Shown here piece by piece: positions 17,306 to 25,674 of a DNA stretch of 64,000 nt (position 1 is its first letter; each line of letters starts with the position of its first letter). This stretch comes from Sporomusa sp. KB1 (GTDB lineage Bacteria > Bacillota > Negativicutes > Sporomusales > Sporomusaceae). The stretch is from the NCBI RefSeq assembly GCF_007830295.1, contig NZ_VLKC01000002.1:2636203-2700202 (forward strand). Reading direction: 5' to 3'. The notes beneath the pieces are model-generated. The model was not told where the DNA came from and did no database searches. It was given only the letters and a program-made list of their open reading frames with translations. The translations under genes were made by a program, and so were the position numbers.

Positions 17306-18086
17306 GTACCTTCCCTTCTTGTCTGAGATAAAGAAGGTTATCAAGCACACTGATATTGAATATACCTTTCGTCTTACTTATGAGGGGGAGGTGAAGCCAG
17401 GACAGTTTTTTGAAGTCTCCATCCCGAAGTATGGTGAAGCACCCATTTCAGTCAGCGGTATTGGTGAGGGGACAGTAGATTTGACCATCCGCCGGGTGGG
17501 TAAGGTTACTAATGAGATTTTTGAGCGTTATGTTGGTGATAAACTGTTTATGCGCGGCCCCTATGGCAACGGTTTTGACATCGAAAACTACAAAGGCAAA
17601 GAGCTTGTAATAATAGCCGGAGGAACTGGCCTATCCCCGGTAAAAGGTGTGGTGGATTACTTTTCCAACCATAGTGAAGAAACAAAAGGCATGACGCTGA
17701 TAGCAGGATTTAAGACACCACAGGATATTTTATTTCTTGAAGATTTTGGCCGTTGGCAGCAAATGCTGGAGGTTATTTTGACGGTGGACTGTGCAGAAGG
17801 CGACACTGCCTGTCAGATTGGTTTGGTTACTCAATATATTCCAGAGCTTACGCTGAAAAATGCTGCTGAGGCAGTTGCTATTGTGGTTGGTCCGCCGATG
17901 ATGATGAAGTTCACTACTCAGGGACTTTTGGATCGAGGATTTCGTGAGGAAAATATTTGGATTTCCCATGAACGGAAAATGTGCTGCGGTATCGGAAAAT
18001 GCGGTCACTGTAAAATTGATGACACCTATGTTTGCCTTGACGGGCCGGTATTTAACTATGTAATCGGCCGTCAGCTGCTTGATTAG
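17292..18086 (+). CDS. asrB: Anaerobic sulfite reductase subunit B (FAD/NAD binding, 2Fe-2S)
   Basis: A 264-residue flavoprotein of the ferredoxin-NADP reductase superfamily that passes electrons from NADH into the sulfite reductase. The FAD-binding barrel (about 10-100) is followed by the NAD-binding domain starting IIAGGTGLSPVKGVV and ending VVGPPMMMKF. The C-terminal cysteine cluster CCGIGKCGHCKI...C binds a [2Fe-2S] centre as in dihydroorotate dehydrogenase electron-transfer subunits. ATG 17292 is 9 nt after AAGGAGG and overlaps the asrA end; translational coupling is likely. Confidence 0.95.
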   Translation: MPANEYLPFLSEIKKVIKHTDIEYTFRLTYEGEVKPGQFFEVSIPKYGEAPISVSGIGEGTVDLTIRRVGKVTNEIFERYVGDKLFMRGPYGNGFDIENYKGKELVIIAGGTGLSPVKGVVDYFSNHSEETKGMTLIAGFKTPQDILFLEDFGRWQQMLEVILTVDCAEGDTACQIGLVTQYIPELTLKNAAEAVAIVVGPPMMMKFTTQGLLDRGFREENIWISHERKMCCGIGKCGHCKIDDTYVCLDGPVFNYVIGRQLLD

Positions 18087-18101
18087 AAGGGAGGGGTTCA
18101 A

Positions 18102-19064
18102 ATGGATGTCAATACCAAAAAGCTAAAGAAGAACGCCTTTCGGGTGACAAAACACAGAGGGTTGACAGCTGCCCGGATTCGGATTCCAGGTGGATATCTG
18201 GAAGCAAAATATTTAGCTATGATTCAAAATATCGCAGAAACCTGCGGTAACGGCATTGTTAATATTACAACCCGGCAAGGTTTTGAAATTCCCGGGATCA
18301 AATTTGAAGATATGCCTAAGGTCAATGAACTGCTCCAACCCATTATCGCAGGACTCAACATTAACCAGGAGATTGTGGGACAAGGTTATACGGCCTCAGG
18401 GACAAGAAATGTTATGGCCTGCGTGGGCAATAATATATGCCCATATGCCTGCTATAACACCTCGGCATTTGCGCAGCGGATTGAAAAAGCAATTTTCCCC
18501 AATGATCTGCATTTTAAGGTTGCGCTTACTGGCTGTCCGAATGACTGTGCAAAAATAAGAATGCATGATTTTGGTATTATGGGTATGACCTTGCCCCACT
18601 ATGACAGTAGTCGTTGTGTCAACTGTGGGGCCTGTGTAAAAGCTTGTGCCAGAAAATCAGTAAGCGCGCTGGAGACGGTAAATTTCAAGGTAGCGCGTGA
18701 TACCAAGCAATGTATCGGCTGCGGCGAGTGTGTGCTGAATTGCCCGACTGGCGCCTGGGCGCGCAGCCATGAAAAATATTTTCGGTTAACTATTTTCGGC
18801 AGAACAGGCAAGAAAAATCCCCGTTTGGGTGAAGACTTCATTAAATGGGTAGATGAAGCCAGCATTATTAAAATTATTTGTAATACCTATGCTTATGTAA
18901 AAAATTACATTGATCCGTCCGCTCCCGGCGGCAAGGAGCATATTGGGTACATTGTGGACAGAACAGGTTTTGAAGAATTCAAAAAATGGGCGCTGAAAGA
19001 TGTTCATCTTCCGGCAAGAGCAGAAGTATGTACCCCTATTTACTGGAAAGGTGTTACCTATTGA
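18102..19064 (+). CDS. asrC: Anaerobic sulfite reductase subunit C (siroheme)
   Basis: A 320-residue catalytic subunit carrying siroheme and [4Fe-4S] centres. The siroheme-cluster cysteines lie in GNNICPYACYNTS and TGCPNDCAK, between the nitrite/sulfite reductase ferredoxin-like half (about 1-75) and the siroheme domain. A ferredoxin domain is inserted around residues 170-225, with CVNCGACVKACARKSV and CIGCGECVLNCPTGAW. The RBS GAAGGGAGGGG precedes ATG 18102, 15 bp after asrB. Last gene of the operon; sulfite reduction serves detoxification, redox balance or assimilation. Confidence 0.95.
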   Translation: MDVNTKKLKKNAFRVTKHRGLTAARIRIPGGYLEAKYLAMIQNIAETCGNGIVNITTRQGFEIPGIKFEDMPKVNELLQPIIAGLNINQEIVGQGYTASGTRNVMACVGNNICPYACYNTSAFAQRIEKAIFPNDLHFKVALTGCPNDCAKIRMHDFGIMGMTLPHYDSSRCVNCGACVKACARKSVSALETVNFKVARDTKQCIGCGECVLNCPTGAWARSHEKYFRLTIFGRTGKKNPRLGEDFIKWVDEASIIKIICNTYAYVKNYIDPSAPGGKEHIGYIVDRTGFEEFKKWALKDVHLPARAEVCTPIYWKGVTY

Positions 19065-19129
19065 TCCTTCCAGGCAATAGATTATCGCGGTATTTGTTTG
19101 TAATTGAGTGCCAAGAAAGGGGATACGTT

Positions 19130-19342
19130 ATGAAAGTCTGGCAATGGTTTTGTCAGCTAGGTACTTACAAAAAAACGGATTTAGTCAGAGTCAGATATAA
19201 GGAGAAAAGTGCTGCTCATTGTAATACAGGACAATCAGGAGTCGAAAGTGTATGTACGCGATTGAGCGGCAATGCAGGCTGCCAATGTGGCAGTACCATG
19301 CGTGGACTGCATTGTATCTGGTCATATTACCGGATGAATTAA
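19130..19342 (+). CDS. Hypothetical 70-residue cysteine-containing protein
   Basis: A short frame beginning ATG 19130, preceded by AAGAAAGGGG 8 nt upstream, encodes MKVWQWFCQLGTYKKTD... with six cysteines in its second half. It follows asrC by 65 bp in the same direction. No family is recognised and the cysteine spacing matches no known cluster motif. An overlapping frame (19252-19599) runs through a large hairpin and a terminator and is not credible. Low confidence that this is translated. Confidence 0.25.
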   Translation: MKVWQWFCQLGTYKKTDLVRVRYKEKSAAHCNTGQSGVESVCTRLSGNAGCQCGSTMRGLHCIWSYYRMN

Positions 19343-19377
19343 CAGCTATATATTTCGCACTAAAGAATGCTACAGGC

Positions 19378-19453
19378 GCAGGCGGGTGGTGTATTGACAA
19401 CGCTCCACCACTGGCGTTTGACTTCCGCTTATGTCAACAGACCACCCGCCTGC
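19378..19453. repeat. 76-bp interrupted inverted repeat
   Basis: GCAGGCGGGTGGT (19378-19390) pairs perfectly with ACCACCCGCCTGC (19441-19453); after a 3-nt mismatch the arms continue with TTGACA (19394-19399) against TGTCAA (19433-19438). The enclosed 33 bases contain a further short stem. It is GC-rich compared with the surroundings and lies between asrC and the convergent exporter operon. It could be a structured RNA element, a miniature repeat, or a strong terminator without a T-run. Confidence 0.55.
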
Positions 19454-19504
19454 AAAACTTTACTGCGTTGTATATAGCAAGGATGCTGTTAAAAAGCAAT
19501 AATG

Positions 19505-19548
19505 AAAAAGAGCTAGAACCCATGCAAGCAAGGTTTCTAGCTCTTTTT
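19505..19548. terminator. Bidirectional terminator between asr region and exporter operon
   Basis: AAAAAGAGCTAGAACC (19505-19520) and GGTTTCTAGCTCTTTTT (19532-19548) form a long stem with a single bulge and T-runs on both strands. It lies 10 bp past the end of the last minus-strand permease gene. Confidence 0.85.
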
Positions 19549-19557
19549 CAGTTAATG

Positions 19558-20679
19558 TTATGCCAAGTTTTTGCGAAATCGTCGAACGGCTGCAAATAAA
19601 ACTGCACTTCCTAAGGCCAGGAGTGCTGCTAGTTGCGGCCATAAGACTGTTATCCCGATACCTTTGAGGAAAATCCCGCGAATAATGATGAGAAAGTAAC
19701 GTAAAGGATTTAAATAGGTAAAAAATTGCACTATATCAGGCATGTTGGCAATGGGAAACATGAACCCGGATAGCAGTACAGCCGGAAAGTAAAAGAAAAA
19801 GGTGGACATCATTGCTTGCTGTTGTGTTTTAGAAACCGTAGAGATGAATAAGCCTATGCCAATTGTCGTCATTAAAAATAAAGTTGTTGCTAAAAACAAT
19901 AACAACAGGCTGCCACGAACAGGAATATTGAACCAAAGCACGCCGATTAATGTTATAAAGGCGACATTGGTAAACCCAATCATAATGGAGGGCATGGTCT
20001 TACCCAGGATAAATTCAAAGGAAGAAATAGGGGTAACGATGATCTGCTCCATGGTACCGACCTCTTTTTCCCGCACAACAGCCATACTGGTTAGCAGTAA
20101 GGTTACCAGCATGACCAGTATGGCAATTACTCCTGGCACATAAAAGTTGCGGCTTGTTAGGTTTTCATTAAACCAAGCGCGGGTTTCAAGGTTTATGCCG
20201 ACCGAAACGTTACGTGTGCCGTCAGACTGTTGCTGTAAAAGTAAAGTGGCGCTGTCGCCAACTATACGACTGCTATAACTTAGTACGACGCCTGCAGTAT
20301 TAGAGTCGGTACCGTCAACAATAATCTGAACAGGAGCCTTTTGCCCGGCGGCAATTTTCTGGCTGTAATCTGGCGGGATACGGATGATCGTCGCTACCTT
20401 TCCGTAGTTGAGCAGTTCATTAATCTGTTGATCATTAGTAAGGTATGTTTTGATGTCAAAATAGCCGGAGTGGCCAAATTTATCAATTAGGTTGCGGCTA
20501 TCCGGGGTTTGGGACTGATCGTAGACCGCTGTTGGCACATGATTTACATCTGTAGTTACGGCGTAGCCGAATACCAGGGTTTGAACGAGTGGCATAACCA
20601 GAACCACAGCCCGCATTTTCGGGTTGCGGAATACTTGGATAAATTCTTTAATCAGCATGCATTTTAATCGTTCCAGCAT
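19558..20679 (-). CDS. ABC-2 type exporter permease
   Basis: A 373-residue inner-membrane permease of the ABC2_membrane_3 (YhhJ/YbhR) type. One N-terminal membrane helix (VVLVMPLVQTLVFGYAV) is followed by a large extracytoplasmic domain (about 45-175) and five more helices in the C-terminal half. The coupling segment EKEVGTMEQIIVTPISSFEFILGK is characteristic. It pairs with the homologous permease upstream, with 5 bp between the genes. Expected role: drug, dye or lipid export through HlyD-linked machinery across two membranes. Confidence 0.88.
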   Translation of the reverse strand: MLERLKCMLIKEFIQVFRNPKMRAVVLVMPLVQTLVFGYAVTTDVNHVPTAVYDQSQTPDSRNLIDKFGHSGYFDIKTYLTNDQQINELLNYGKVATIIRIPPDYSQKIAAGQKAPVQIIVDGTDSNTAGVVLSYSSRIVGDSATLLLQQQSDGTRNVSVGINLETRAWFNENLTSRNFYVPGVIAILVMLVTLLLTSMAVVREKEVGTMEQIIVTPISSFEFILGKTMPSIMIGFTNVAFITLIGVLWFNIPVRGSLLLLFLATTLFLMTTIGIGLFISTVSKTQQQAMMSTFFFYFPAVLLSGFMFPIANMPDIVQFFTYLNPLRYFLIIIRGIFLKGIGITVLWPQLAALLALGSAVLFAAVRRFRKNLA

Positions 20680-20684
20680 CAGCT

Positions 20685-21818
20685 TTACACCAGCCTTTTT
20701 TTGAACTTGGTATTGGCGATTAATAGGATAACTACGGCAAAAATCAATAAAATACTGGCATCAGCTAGTAAGATGGAGATTCCGGCGCCCTTTAGGTAGA
20801 TATTTTTCAAAATTGCTACAAAATATCGGGCGGGTATTAAGTAGGTTAGTCCTTGAATCGCCAGCGGCATATTCGCAATTGCGTACATAAACCCGGATAA
20901 CAGGAAAGACGGTAAAAAGGTGAGTATCATAGCAAGTTGGCTGGCTAAAAGCTGGGAACGGGTGGCGATGCTGATTAACATCCCCATGGACAAAGATCCG
21001 GCTAGAAAAACGGTGGATAGCCCAAATACCAGTGCTACACTGCCGCGCAGCGGAACATGAAAGATAAATTCCCCCATCAGTACCGCTAACAATACATCTA
21101 GCAGGCCAATAACGAAGTAGGGGATTAATTTACCGAGAATAAGTTCATGTGTTTTTACGGGCGTGGTGATAAGTTGTTCCATGGTGCCAGTTTCCCACTC
21201 TCTGGCCACAGTCAGGGAAGTGAGCAGTGCGGCAATGACCATCATAATTACTGCAATCAGGCCGGGAACGATATAATTTTTTGCGGACATGTCCTGGTTA
21301 AACCATACCCGGGGTTGGGCCTCAAGCAGGACTGATGGTGTTTTTCCGTTGTATTGCCTATTGGCAGTCAGTAGAAGCTTGTTTGTATGGCTGGCAGTAA
21401 TGGTTTGTGCATAGCTGATGGCGATTGTGGCTGTATTGGCATCACTGCCATCAACAATTAGCTGGGCGGTAGTGCTTTGCCCGCTTTCCAAATTGCGGGC
21501 AAAATCCGGGGCAATGACCAAGACCAGCAAGGCTTCGCGGGTATCAATCGCTTGCTCCGCTTCCTGATAGGAGGCGATGTAGCCCTTTAGGCCGAAATAA
21601 GGAGAAGCTGTGAATGAATGGATATATTCCCGACTTTGCGGCGAATGGCTTTGGTCCCAAATCACGAGTGGCACATTGTCTACATCAAGACTCAGGGAAG
21701 ATCCAAATAATAAAATGAGCAGCAGCGGTATCACAATGGCCATGCCTAAGCTGCGGGGATCACGGCGAATGTGGAGGAACTCTTTTTTGGCAATGGCAAG
21801 CACGCGAGTGATATTCAT
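20685..21818 (-). CDS. ABC-2 type exporter permease (YbhS-like)
   Basis: A 377-residue permease homologous to its downstream neighbour, with the same layout: N-terminal helix (MAIVIPLLLILLFGSSLSL), periplasmic-side domain, then five helices, and the signature EWETGTMEQLITTPVKTHELILGK. Its start overlaps the stop of the ATPase gene by 4 bp (ATGA), indicating coupled translation. The two permeases likely form a heterodimer. Confidence 0.88.
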   Translation of the reverse strand: MNITRVLAIAKKEFLHIRRDPRSLGMAIVIPLLLILLFGSSLSLDVDNVPLVIWDQSHSPQSREYIHSFTASPYFGLKGYIASYQEAEQAIDTREALLVLVIAPDFARNLESGQSTTAQLIVDGSDANTATIAISYAQTITASHTNKLLLTANRQYNGKTPSVLLEAQPRVWFNQDMSAKNYIVPGLIAVIMMVIAALLTSLTVAREWETGTMEQLITTPVKTHELILGKLIPYFVIGLLDVLLAVLMGEFIFHVPLRGSVALVFGLSTVFLAGSLSMGMLISIATRSQLLASQLAMILTFLPSFLLSGFMYAIANMPLAIQGLTYLIPARYFVAILKNIYLKGAGISILLADASILLIFAVVILLIANTKFKKRLV

Positions 21819-22804
21819 GGTTTTGCCTCCAGTGTAACGCCAGTCTGCTTGTCTTTGGTCTCAATAATAGAGACAAACACATCTTCCAGTGATGGTGCTA
21901 TTTTTATTAAACTGCTATACACAATCTGTTGTTCGGTTAATGCCGCAGCAATGCGGGGCAGTATGTTCTGGCTGTCATATCCGACAATGTGCAGGCCGCG
22001 GCCAAATAGAGCCGCGTCTTTGACCTCCGGAATTTCTTCAACGACTTGTAGTGCTTCATAAGGATTGAGACATTCCAGATTTATAATTTCTTCCTGCATA
22101 TAGTTACTCTTTAATTCATCCGGCGTACCAATAGCGACCAATTCACCACGATAAATCATGGCTAGGCGATCGCAATATTCTGCTTCTTCCATATAGTGAG
22201 TGGTTACAAATACAGTCACTTTATCGGCAGCCAATTGATAAATTAAATCCCAAAAATTCCGGCGGGATATAGGATCAACTCCTGATGTTGGTTCGTCTAA
22301 AAAAATTACCGGTGGTTTATGCAGCAAGGCGCAGCCTAATGCCAAGCGCTGGCGCCACCCTCCTGACAACACGGTCGTTAGACTATGCCGATGCTCCTCA
22401 AGGCCGGCCATTTCCAGCACCCAAGCTTTGCGTGCTGCCTTTTCACTGGCCGGGATGCGGTAAATGCCGCTAAAAAAATCAATGTTTTCTTCTACCGTCA
22501 AATCTTCATATAATGAAAAACGTTGCGACATATAGCCAATGTGCTGCTTGATTTTTTCCGCTTCCTGTTGCGCATCGAAGCCTGCTACGGTCGCTTTGCC
22601 TGCTGTAGGGGTGATAATTCCGCACAACATTCTGATGGTCGTTGATTTCCCCGCTCCATTCGGGCCCAGAAAGCCAAAAATTTCGCCTTGCTTTACTTTA
22701 AGAGATATCTTATTCACAGCAATAAAATCACCGAAATGTCTTTCCAGATTGTCAACTATCACGGCATATTCAGTATTGTTGTGTTCTTCATTATTAGGTA
22801 ACAA
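21815..22804 (-). CDS. ABC transporter ATP-binding protein (second of a pair)
   Basis: A 329-residue ATPase with Walker A GPNGAGKST, ABC signature LSGGWRQRLALG, Walker B VIFLDEPTSGVDP and the switch His in VFVTTHYMEE. It corresponds to the C-terminal half of YbhF, which in E. coli is one double ATPase; here the halves are separate genes. The frame is open to 22870, but TTG 22804, 5 nt after AAGGGA and overlapping the end of the upstream ATPase, is the likely start. The first in-frame ATG is beyond Walker A, so a non-ATG start is required. Confidence 0.88.
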   Translation of the reverse strand: MLPNNEEHNNTEYAVIVDNLERHFGDFIAVNKISLKVKQGEIFGFLGPNGAGKSTTIRMLCGIITPTAGKATVAGFDAQQEAEKIKQHIGYMSQRFSLYEDLTVEENIDFFSGIYRIPASEKAARKAWVLEMAGLEEHRHSLTTVLSGGWRQRLALGCALLHKPPVIFLDEPTSGVDPISRRNFWDLIYQLAADKVTVFVTTHYMEEAEYCDRLAMIYRGELVAIGTPDELKSNYMQEEIINLECLNPYEALQVVEEIPEVKDAALFGRGLHIVGYDSQNILPRIAAALTEQQIVYSSLIKIAPSLEDVFVSIIETKDKQTGVTLEAKP

Positions 22805-23735
22805 TACGATCCCTTCTTTCTGACGGTGTAAGTATGGAGATAAAGACATCTTCCAGTGAAGGGGAAACAATCTTGGTAGTAGCTTTGACGCCTAAGTCTG
22901 CCAAGGCTGTCTCTGCGGCGGATAATGCCGCAAAAGTATCGCCAGGCAGTACCATATGGATTTTATCGCCAAATAAACCGCAGGACAAAGGCTTAGCTGC
23001 ATTGGTCAATAAAGGCAGGATAATTCGTGGTTGTTCGCACTTGATTTCTACTAAAACTCCTTGCATGTTTCGTTTCACTGCATCAGGAGTGCCGCAGGCT
23101 AGTAAACGTCCCTGATGCAGCAACCCGATTCTTGTACAGCGTTCTGCTTCGTCAAGATAGGCAGTAGAAACAAATATCGTTACTTTCTCTTTGAGTAATT
23201 GATAAAGAATACGCCAAAAGTCGCGCCGCGACAACGGATCAACTCCGTTAGTAGGTTCGTCCAGCAGAAGAATGCGCGGGGTATGAATTAATGCACAGGC
23301 CAGAGCCAACTTTTGTTTCATGCCGCCGGACAGATTTTGTGCCAAGCGGTCTCGAAAAGGCGTCATATTGCTAAAAGCCAGCAATTCTTTAATTTTGCCC
23401 CGCCTGATTTTGGCTGGAACATTGTATAAGTCTGCATAAAAATTGATATTTTCTTCTACTGTAAGATCTAGGTATAAGCCGAAACGCTGTGGCATATAGC
23501 TGATATGCTGCTTGAGGGTTTCCGCCTCATGGACAATATGACAGCCTTGGACCCAGGCATCACCGGCTGTCGGCTCCATTATGCCGGCCAAGAGACGCAT
23601 GGTCGTGGTTTTACCAGCGCCATCCGGCCCCACTAAGCCGAAGACTTCTCCCTGAGCGACCGTTACGGATAACTCATTTACCGCTAAGTTGTCGTTGAAG
23701 GCTTTTGTTAAGTTTTCTATGCGGATTGCGTCCAT
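22794..23735 (-). CDS. ABC transporter ATP-binding protein (first of a pair)
   Basis: A 313-residue ATPase with Walker A GPDGAGKTT, signature LSGGMKQKLALAC and Walker B ILLLDEPTNGVDP. The switch position reads FVSTAYLDEAERC, with Ala-Tyr where the H-loop histidine is usual, as in the N-terminal half of YbhF-type proteins; this half may therefore be catalytically weaker. It starts 4 bp after the stop of the HlyD gene and overlaps the next ATPase gene. Confidence 0.87.
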   Translation of the reverse strand: MDAIRIENLTKAFNDNLAVNELSVTVAQGEVFGLVGPDGAGKTTTMRLLAGIMEPTAGDAWVQGCHIVHEAETLKQHISYMPQRFGLYLDLTVEENINFYADLYNVPAKIRRGKIKELLAFSNMTPFRDRLAQNLSGGMKQKLALACALIHTPRILLLDEPTNGVDPLSRRDFWRILYQLLKEKVTIFVSTAYLDEAERCTRIGLLHQGRLLACGTPDAVKRNMQGVLVEIKCEQPRIILPLLTNAAKPLSCGLFGDKIHMVLPGDTFAALSAAETALADLGVKATTKIVSPSLEDVFISILTPSERRDRIVT

Positions 23736-23739
23736 GACG

Positions 23740-24732
23740 TCAGACTCCCTCAGTCAAAATGACAGCGTCTGCAGGCATGCCGGGTTTTAGTTCTTGCGCC
23801 GAATTATCAATAATAATTTTAATGCGGTAAACAAGTTTAACTCTTTCTTCCGTGGTTTGGATGGTTTTGGGAGTGAATTCCGCATCAGCGGAAATAAAGC
23901 TGATAGAGCCATTATAGGTTTTTCCAGGATAAGTATCTGTTGTTACCGTAACCTTTTGTCCAAGCCTGACACGTCCCAGGTCTGTTTCTTTAATGTATGC
24001 TTTTAGCCAGACATGTTCGATATCACCGATTGTTACAAGGGGTGTTCCGGCAACAACATATTCACCGGCTTCAATATTTTCTGAAAGTACTACGCCATTG
24101 ATGGGGGAGCTGATTTGGGCATAGGAGAGACGCGTTTCAGCCAGCTTGACCGCATCTTGCGCTTGTTGCACGCGGGCTTGGGCTAGTTCCAGTTGTTCCT
24201 GACGCGGACCTGCGATTACTAAATTGAGTTGCTGCAAAGCCTCTTCATAGCTGGCGTTGGCTGTTTCAAAGGCCGTATGAGCCCGGTCACGTTCTTGTGC
24301 AGCGATGGCAGCCATAGAAAATAAGCGCTCAGCACGCTGCTTTTCAGCGGCGGCATTCTGTTTGACAGCCTCAAGGCGGCGCACTACTGCTTGGGCGGCG
24401 GCTACATCCTGACTGCGAGAACCATTTGTCAGTTCCGACAGGGTAGCCTGTGCTGCCAGCAATTGAGACTTTGCCTCAGCAACAGCAAGCTCAAGTTCAG
24501 CGGTTTCCAATTGTGCTACCAGTTGTCCTTTTTGAATAGAAGCACCTTCATTGACTAAGCGTGCAGTTACATGGCCGGGAATTTTAAAGCCGACACCCAC
24601 TGTTGTAACTTCCATGTTTCCGGAAACATGGATTTGATTAGGATTCACCGGTTTCTTAAAATAGAAAGAGTATACACCGGCTGCCAAGGCAATAAGTAGC
24701 AGCGGAATCAGTATTCTGAGTCGTTTTTTCAT
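23740..24732 (-). CDS. HlyD-family membrane fusion protein (YbhG-like)
   Basis: A 330-residue periplasmic adaptor anchored by one N-terminal helix (ILIPLLLIALAAGVYSFYF). Lipoyl/biotinyl-like half motifs (GFKIPGHVTARLVNEGASIQKGQLVAQLE and ISSPINGVVLSENIEAGEYV) flank a long alpha-helical hairpin (about 75-190, rich in Ala, Gln and Glu). It links the ABC-2 permeases to an outer-membrane exit, in keeping with a two-membrane cell envelope. First gene of the exporter operon, directly behind a TetR operator. Confidence 0.9.
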   Translation of the reverse strand: MKKRLRILIPLLLIALAAGVYSFYFKKPVNPNQIHVSGNMEVTTVGVGFKIPGHVTARLVNEGASIQKGQLVAQLETAELELAVAEAKSQLLAAQATLSELTNGSRSQDVAAAQAVVRRLEAVKQNAAAEKQRAERLFSMAAIAAQERDRAHTAFETANASYEEALQQLNLVIAGPRQEQLELAQARVQQAQDAVKLAETRLSYAQISSPINGVVLSENIEAGEYVVAGTPLVTIGDIEHVWLKAYIKETDLGRVRLGQKVTVTTDTYPGKTYNGSISFISADAEFTPKTIQTTEERVKLVYRIKIIIDNSAQELKPGMPADAVILTEGV

Positions 24733-24758
24733 ACAATCATTCCTCGCTTTGTTACCTC

Positions 24759-24780
24759 AATGTGAATTAATATTCACATT
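24759..24780. promoter_or_regulatory. TetR-type operator upstream of the exporter operon
   Basis: AATGTGAAT (24759-24767), a 4-bp spacer and ATTCACATT (24772-24780) make a symmetric site between the tetR gene end and the HlyD start. The inner part GTGAAT-N4-ATTCAC recurs just upstream of tetR itself, so the regulator probably controls both. Confidence 0.75.
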
Positions 24781-24801
24781 GAGAGTAAAAAATTTCCTGC
24801 G

Positions 24802-25389
24802 TTAGCAAGCAATACCACGCCAGTAAATCTGCCAGGAGGTTTCTTGGTAGATTTCAATCAGCTTATCATTAGTTTGACTTAAAATAATCAGTGGCTGAAT
24901 TAAGCCAATAAATAGCATAGCGGCGGATTTGGGGTCGACGCCAGGCGCAATTTCGCCCTGGGCTTGGCCTTCGGCAATCATGTCTGTGATTTGTTCAACA
25001 TATCGGGAAATGACAGCAAGTATTTTCCGCTTTAATAGCATATTTTTGTTATTGCCCAATAATGAAAAGAGAGTTTGCGGAATGGCCCGTTTGCTTTCTA
25101 TAAATTGTAAGTGTAAAGTAAAAAGCAATTTTAACCGTTTCTGTGTTTCTTCTTCAGTTTTCATAACATGGAGAATATTTTCGTGCAAAGCCTTGCCAAC
25201 ATACTCTATTAAACCTTCAATGATTGCCTCCTTTCCTTGAAAGTGACGGTAAATGGCTGAGGGCACTAAATTGATTGCTGCGGCAATACCTGCAATATTT
25301 AGGTTATCAAAGCCTTGTTGCTCCACTAGTTTTAACGCTGCTTCCATGATTTCTTCTTGCCGGAGTTCGGTTGCTTTTTTTTGTGTCAT
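24802..25389 (-). CDS. TetR/AcrR-family repressor of the exporter operon
   Basis: A 195-residue regulator with the N-terminal TetR helix-turn-helix (about 10-60: RQEEIMEAALKLVEQQGFDNLNIAG-type start, then VPSAIYRHFQGKEAIIEGL) and an all-helical ligand-binding C-terminus. It precedes the HlyD/ABC genes in the same direction. ATG 25389 is the likely start; a longer frame begins at 25419. Identical half-sites GTGAAT/ATTCAC flank it on both sides, supporting autoregulation and control of the exporter. Confidence 0.9.
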   Translation of the reverse strand: MTQKKATELRQEEIMEAALKLVEQQGFDNLNIAGIAAAINLVPSAIYRHFQGKEAIIEGLIEYVGKALHENILHVMKTEEETQKRLKLLFTLHLQFIESKRAIPQTLFSLLGNNKNMLLKRKILAVISRYVEQITDMIAEGQAQGEIAPGVDPKSAAMLFIGLIQPLIILSQTNDKLIEIYQETSWQIYWRGIAC

Positions 25390-25403
25390 AATGTACCACC
25401 ATT

Positions 25404-25419
25404 GTGAATTTAGATTCAC
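25404..25419. promoter_or_regulatory. TetR-type operator upstream of tetR
   Basis: GTGAAT (25404-25409), TTAG, ATTCAC (25414-25419): the same 6-4-6 architecture and the same half-site as the operator at 24759, located 15 bp before the tetR start. Confidence 0.7.
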
Positions 25420-25569
25420 TTACATCATAAAATATTTTCCAACTGCTGTCAATCAATATATATTTGGACTAGCTCTTCCGGCAGCAGAAAAGGCACTGGA
25501 AAGTGGTTCTCCATCAGAAGTAAAACATAGCATAGCTTTCTTAAAAACCGGATAAAGACAAGAGTGGCG

Positions 25570-25611
25570 GTGATTTTAGTCACAGTACCAAATATAATTT
25601 GCGAGTATACT
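25570..25611 (+). promoter_or_regulatory. Candidate Crp/Fnr-activated promoter of the cyclodeaminase-hcp genes
   Basis: GTGATTTTAGTCAC (25570-25583), base for base the same as the palindrome before asrA, is followed by TATACT at 25606-25611. The centre-to--10 distance is again 29.5 bp, giving a site centred at about -41.5 from the predicted start near 25618. Confidence 0.6.
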
Positions 25612-25674
25612 ATACTTACAGATAGAATTTTGCATTGATTCAATAGTCGAGAAGCAGGAAAGGTGGAGAAGAAC

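Noticed and set aside
19252..19599. 115-codon plus-strand frame after asrC
   Set aside because: It spans the 76-bp palindrome and the bidirectional terminator and runs into the convergent permease gene; no ribosome binding site.
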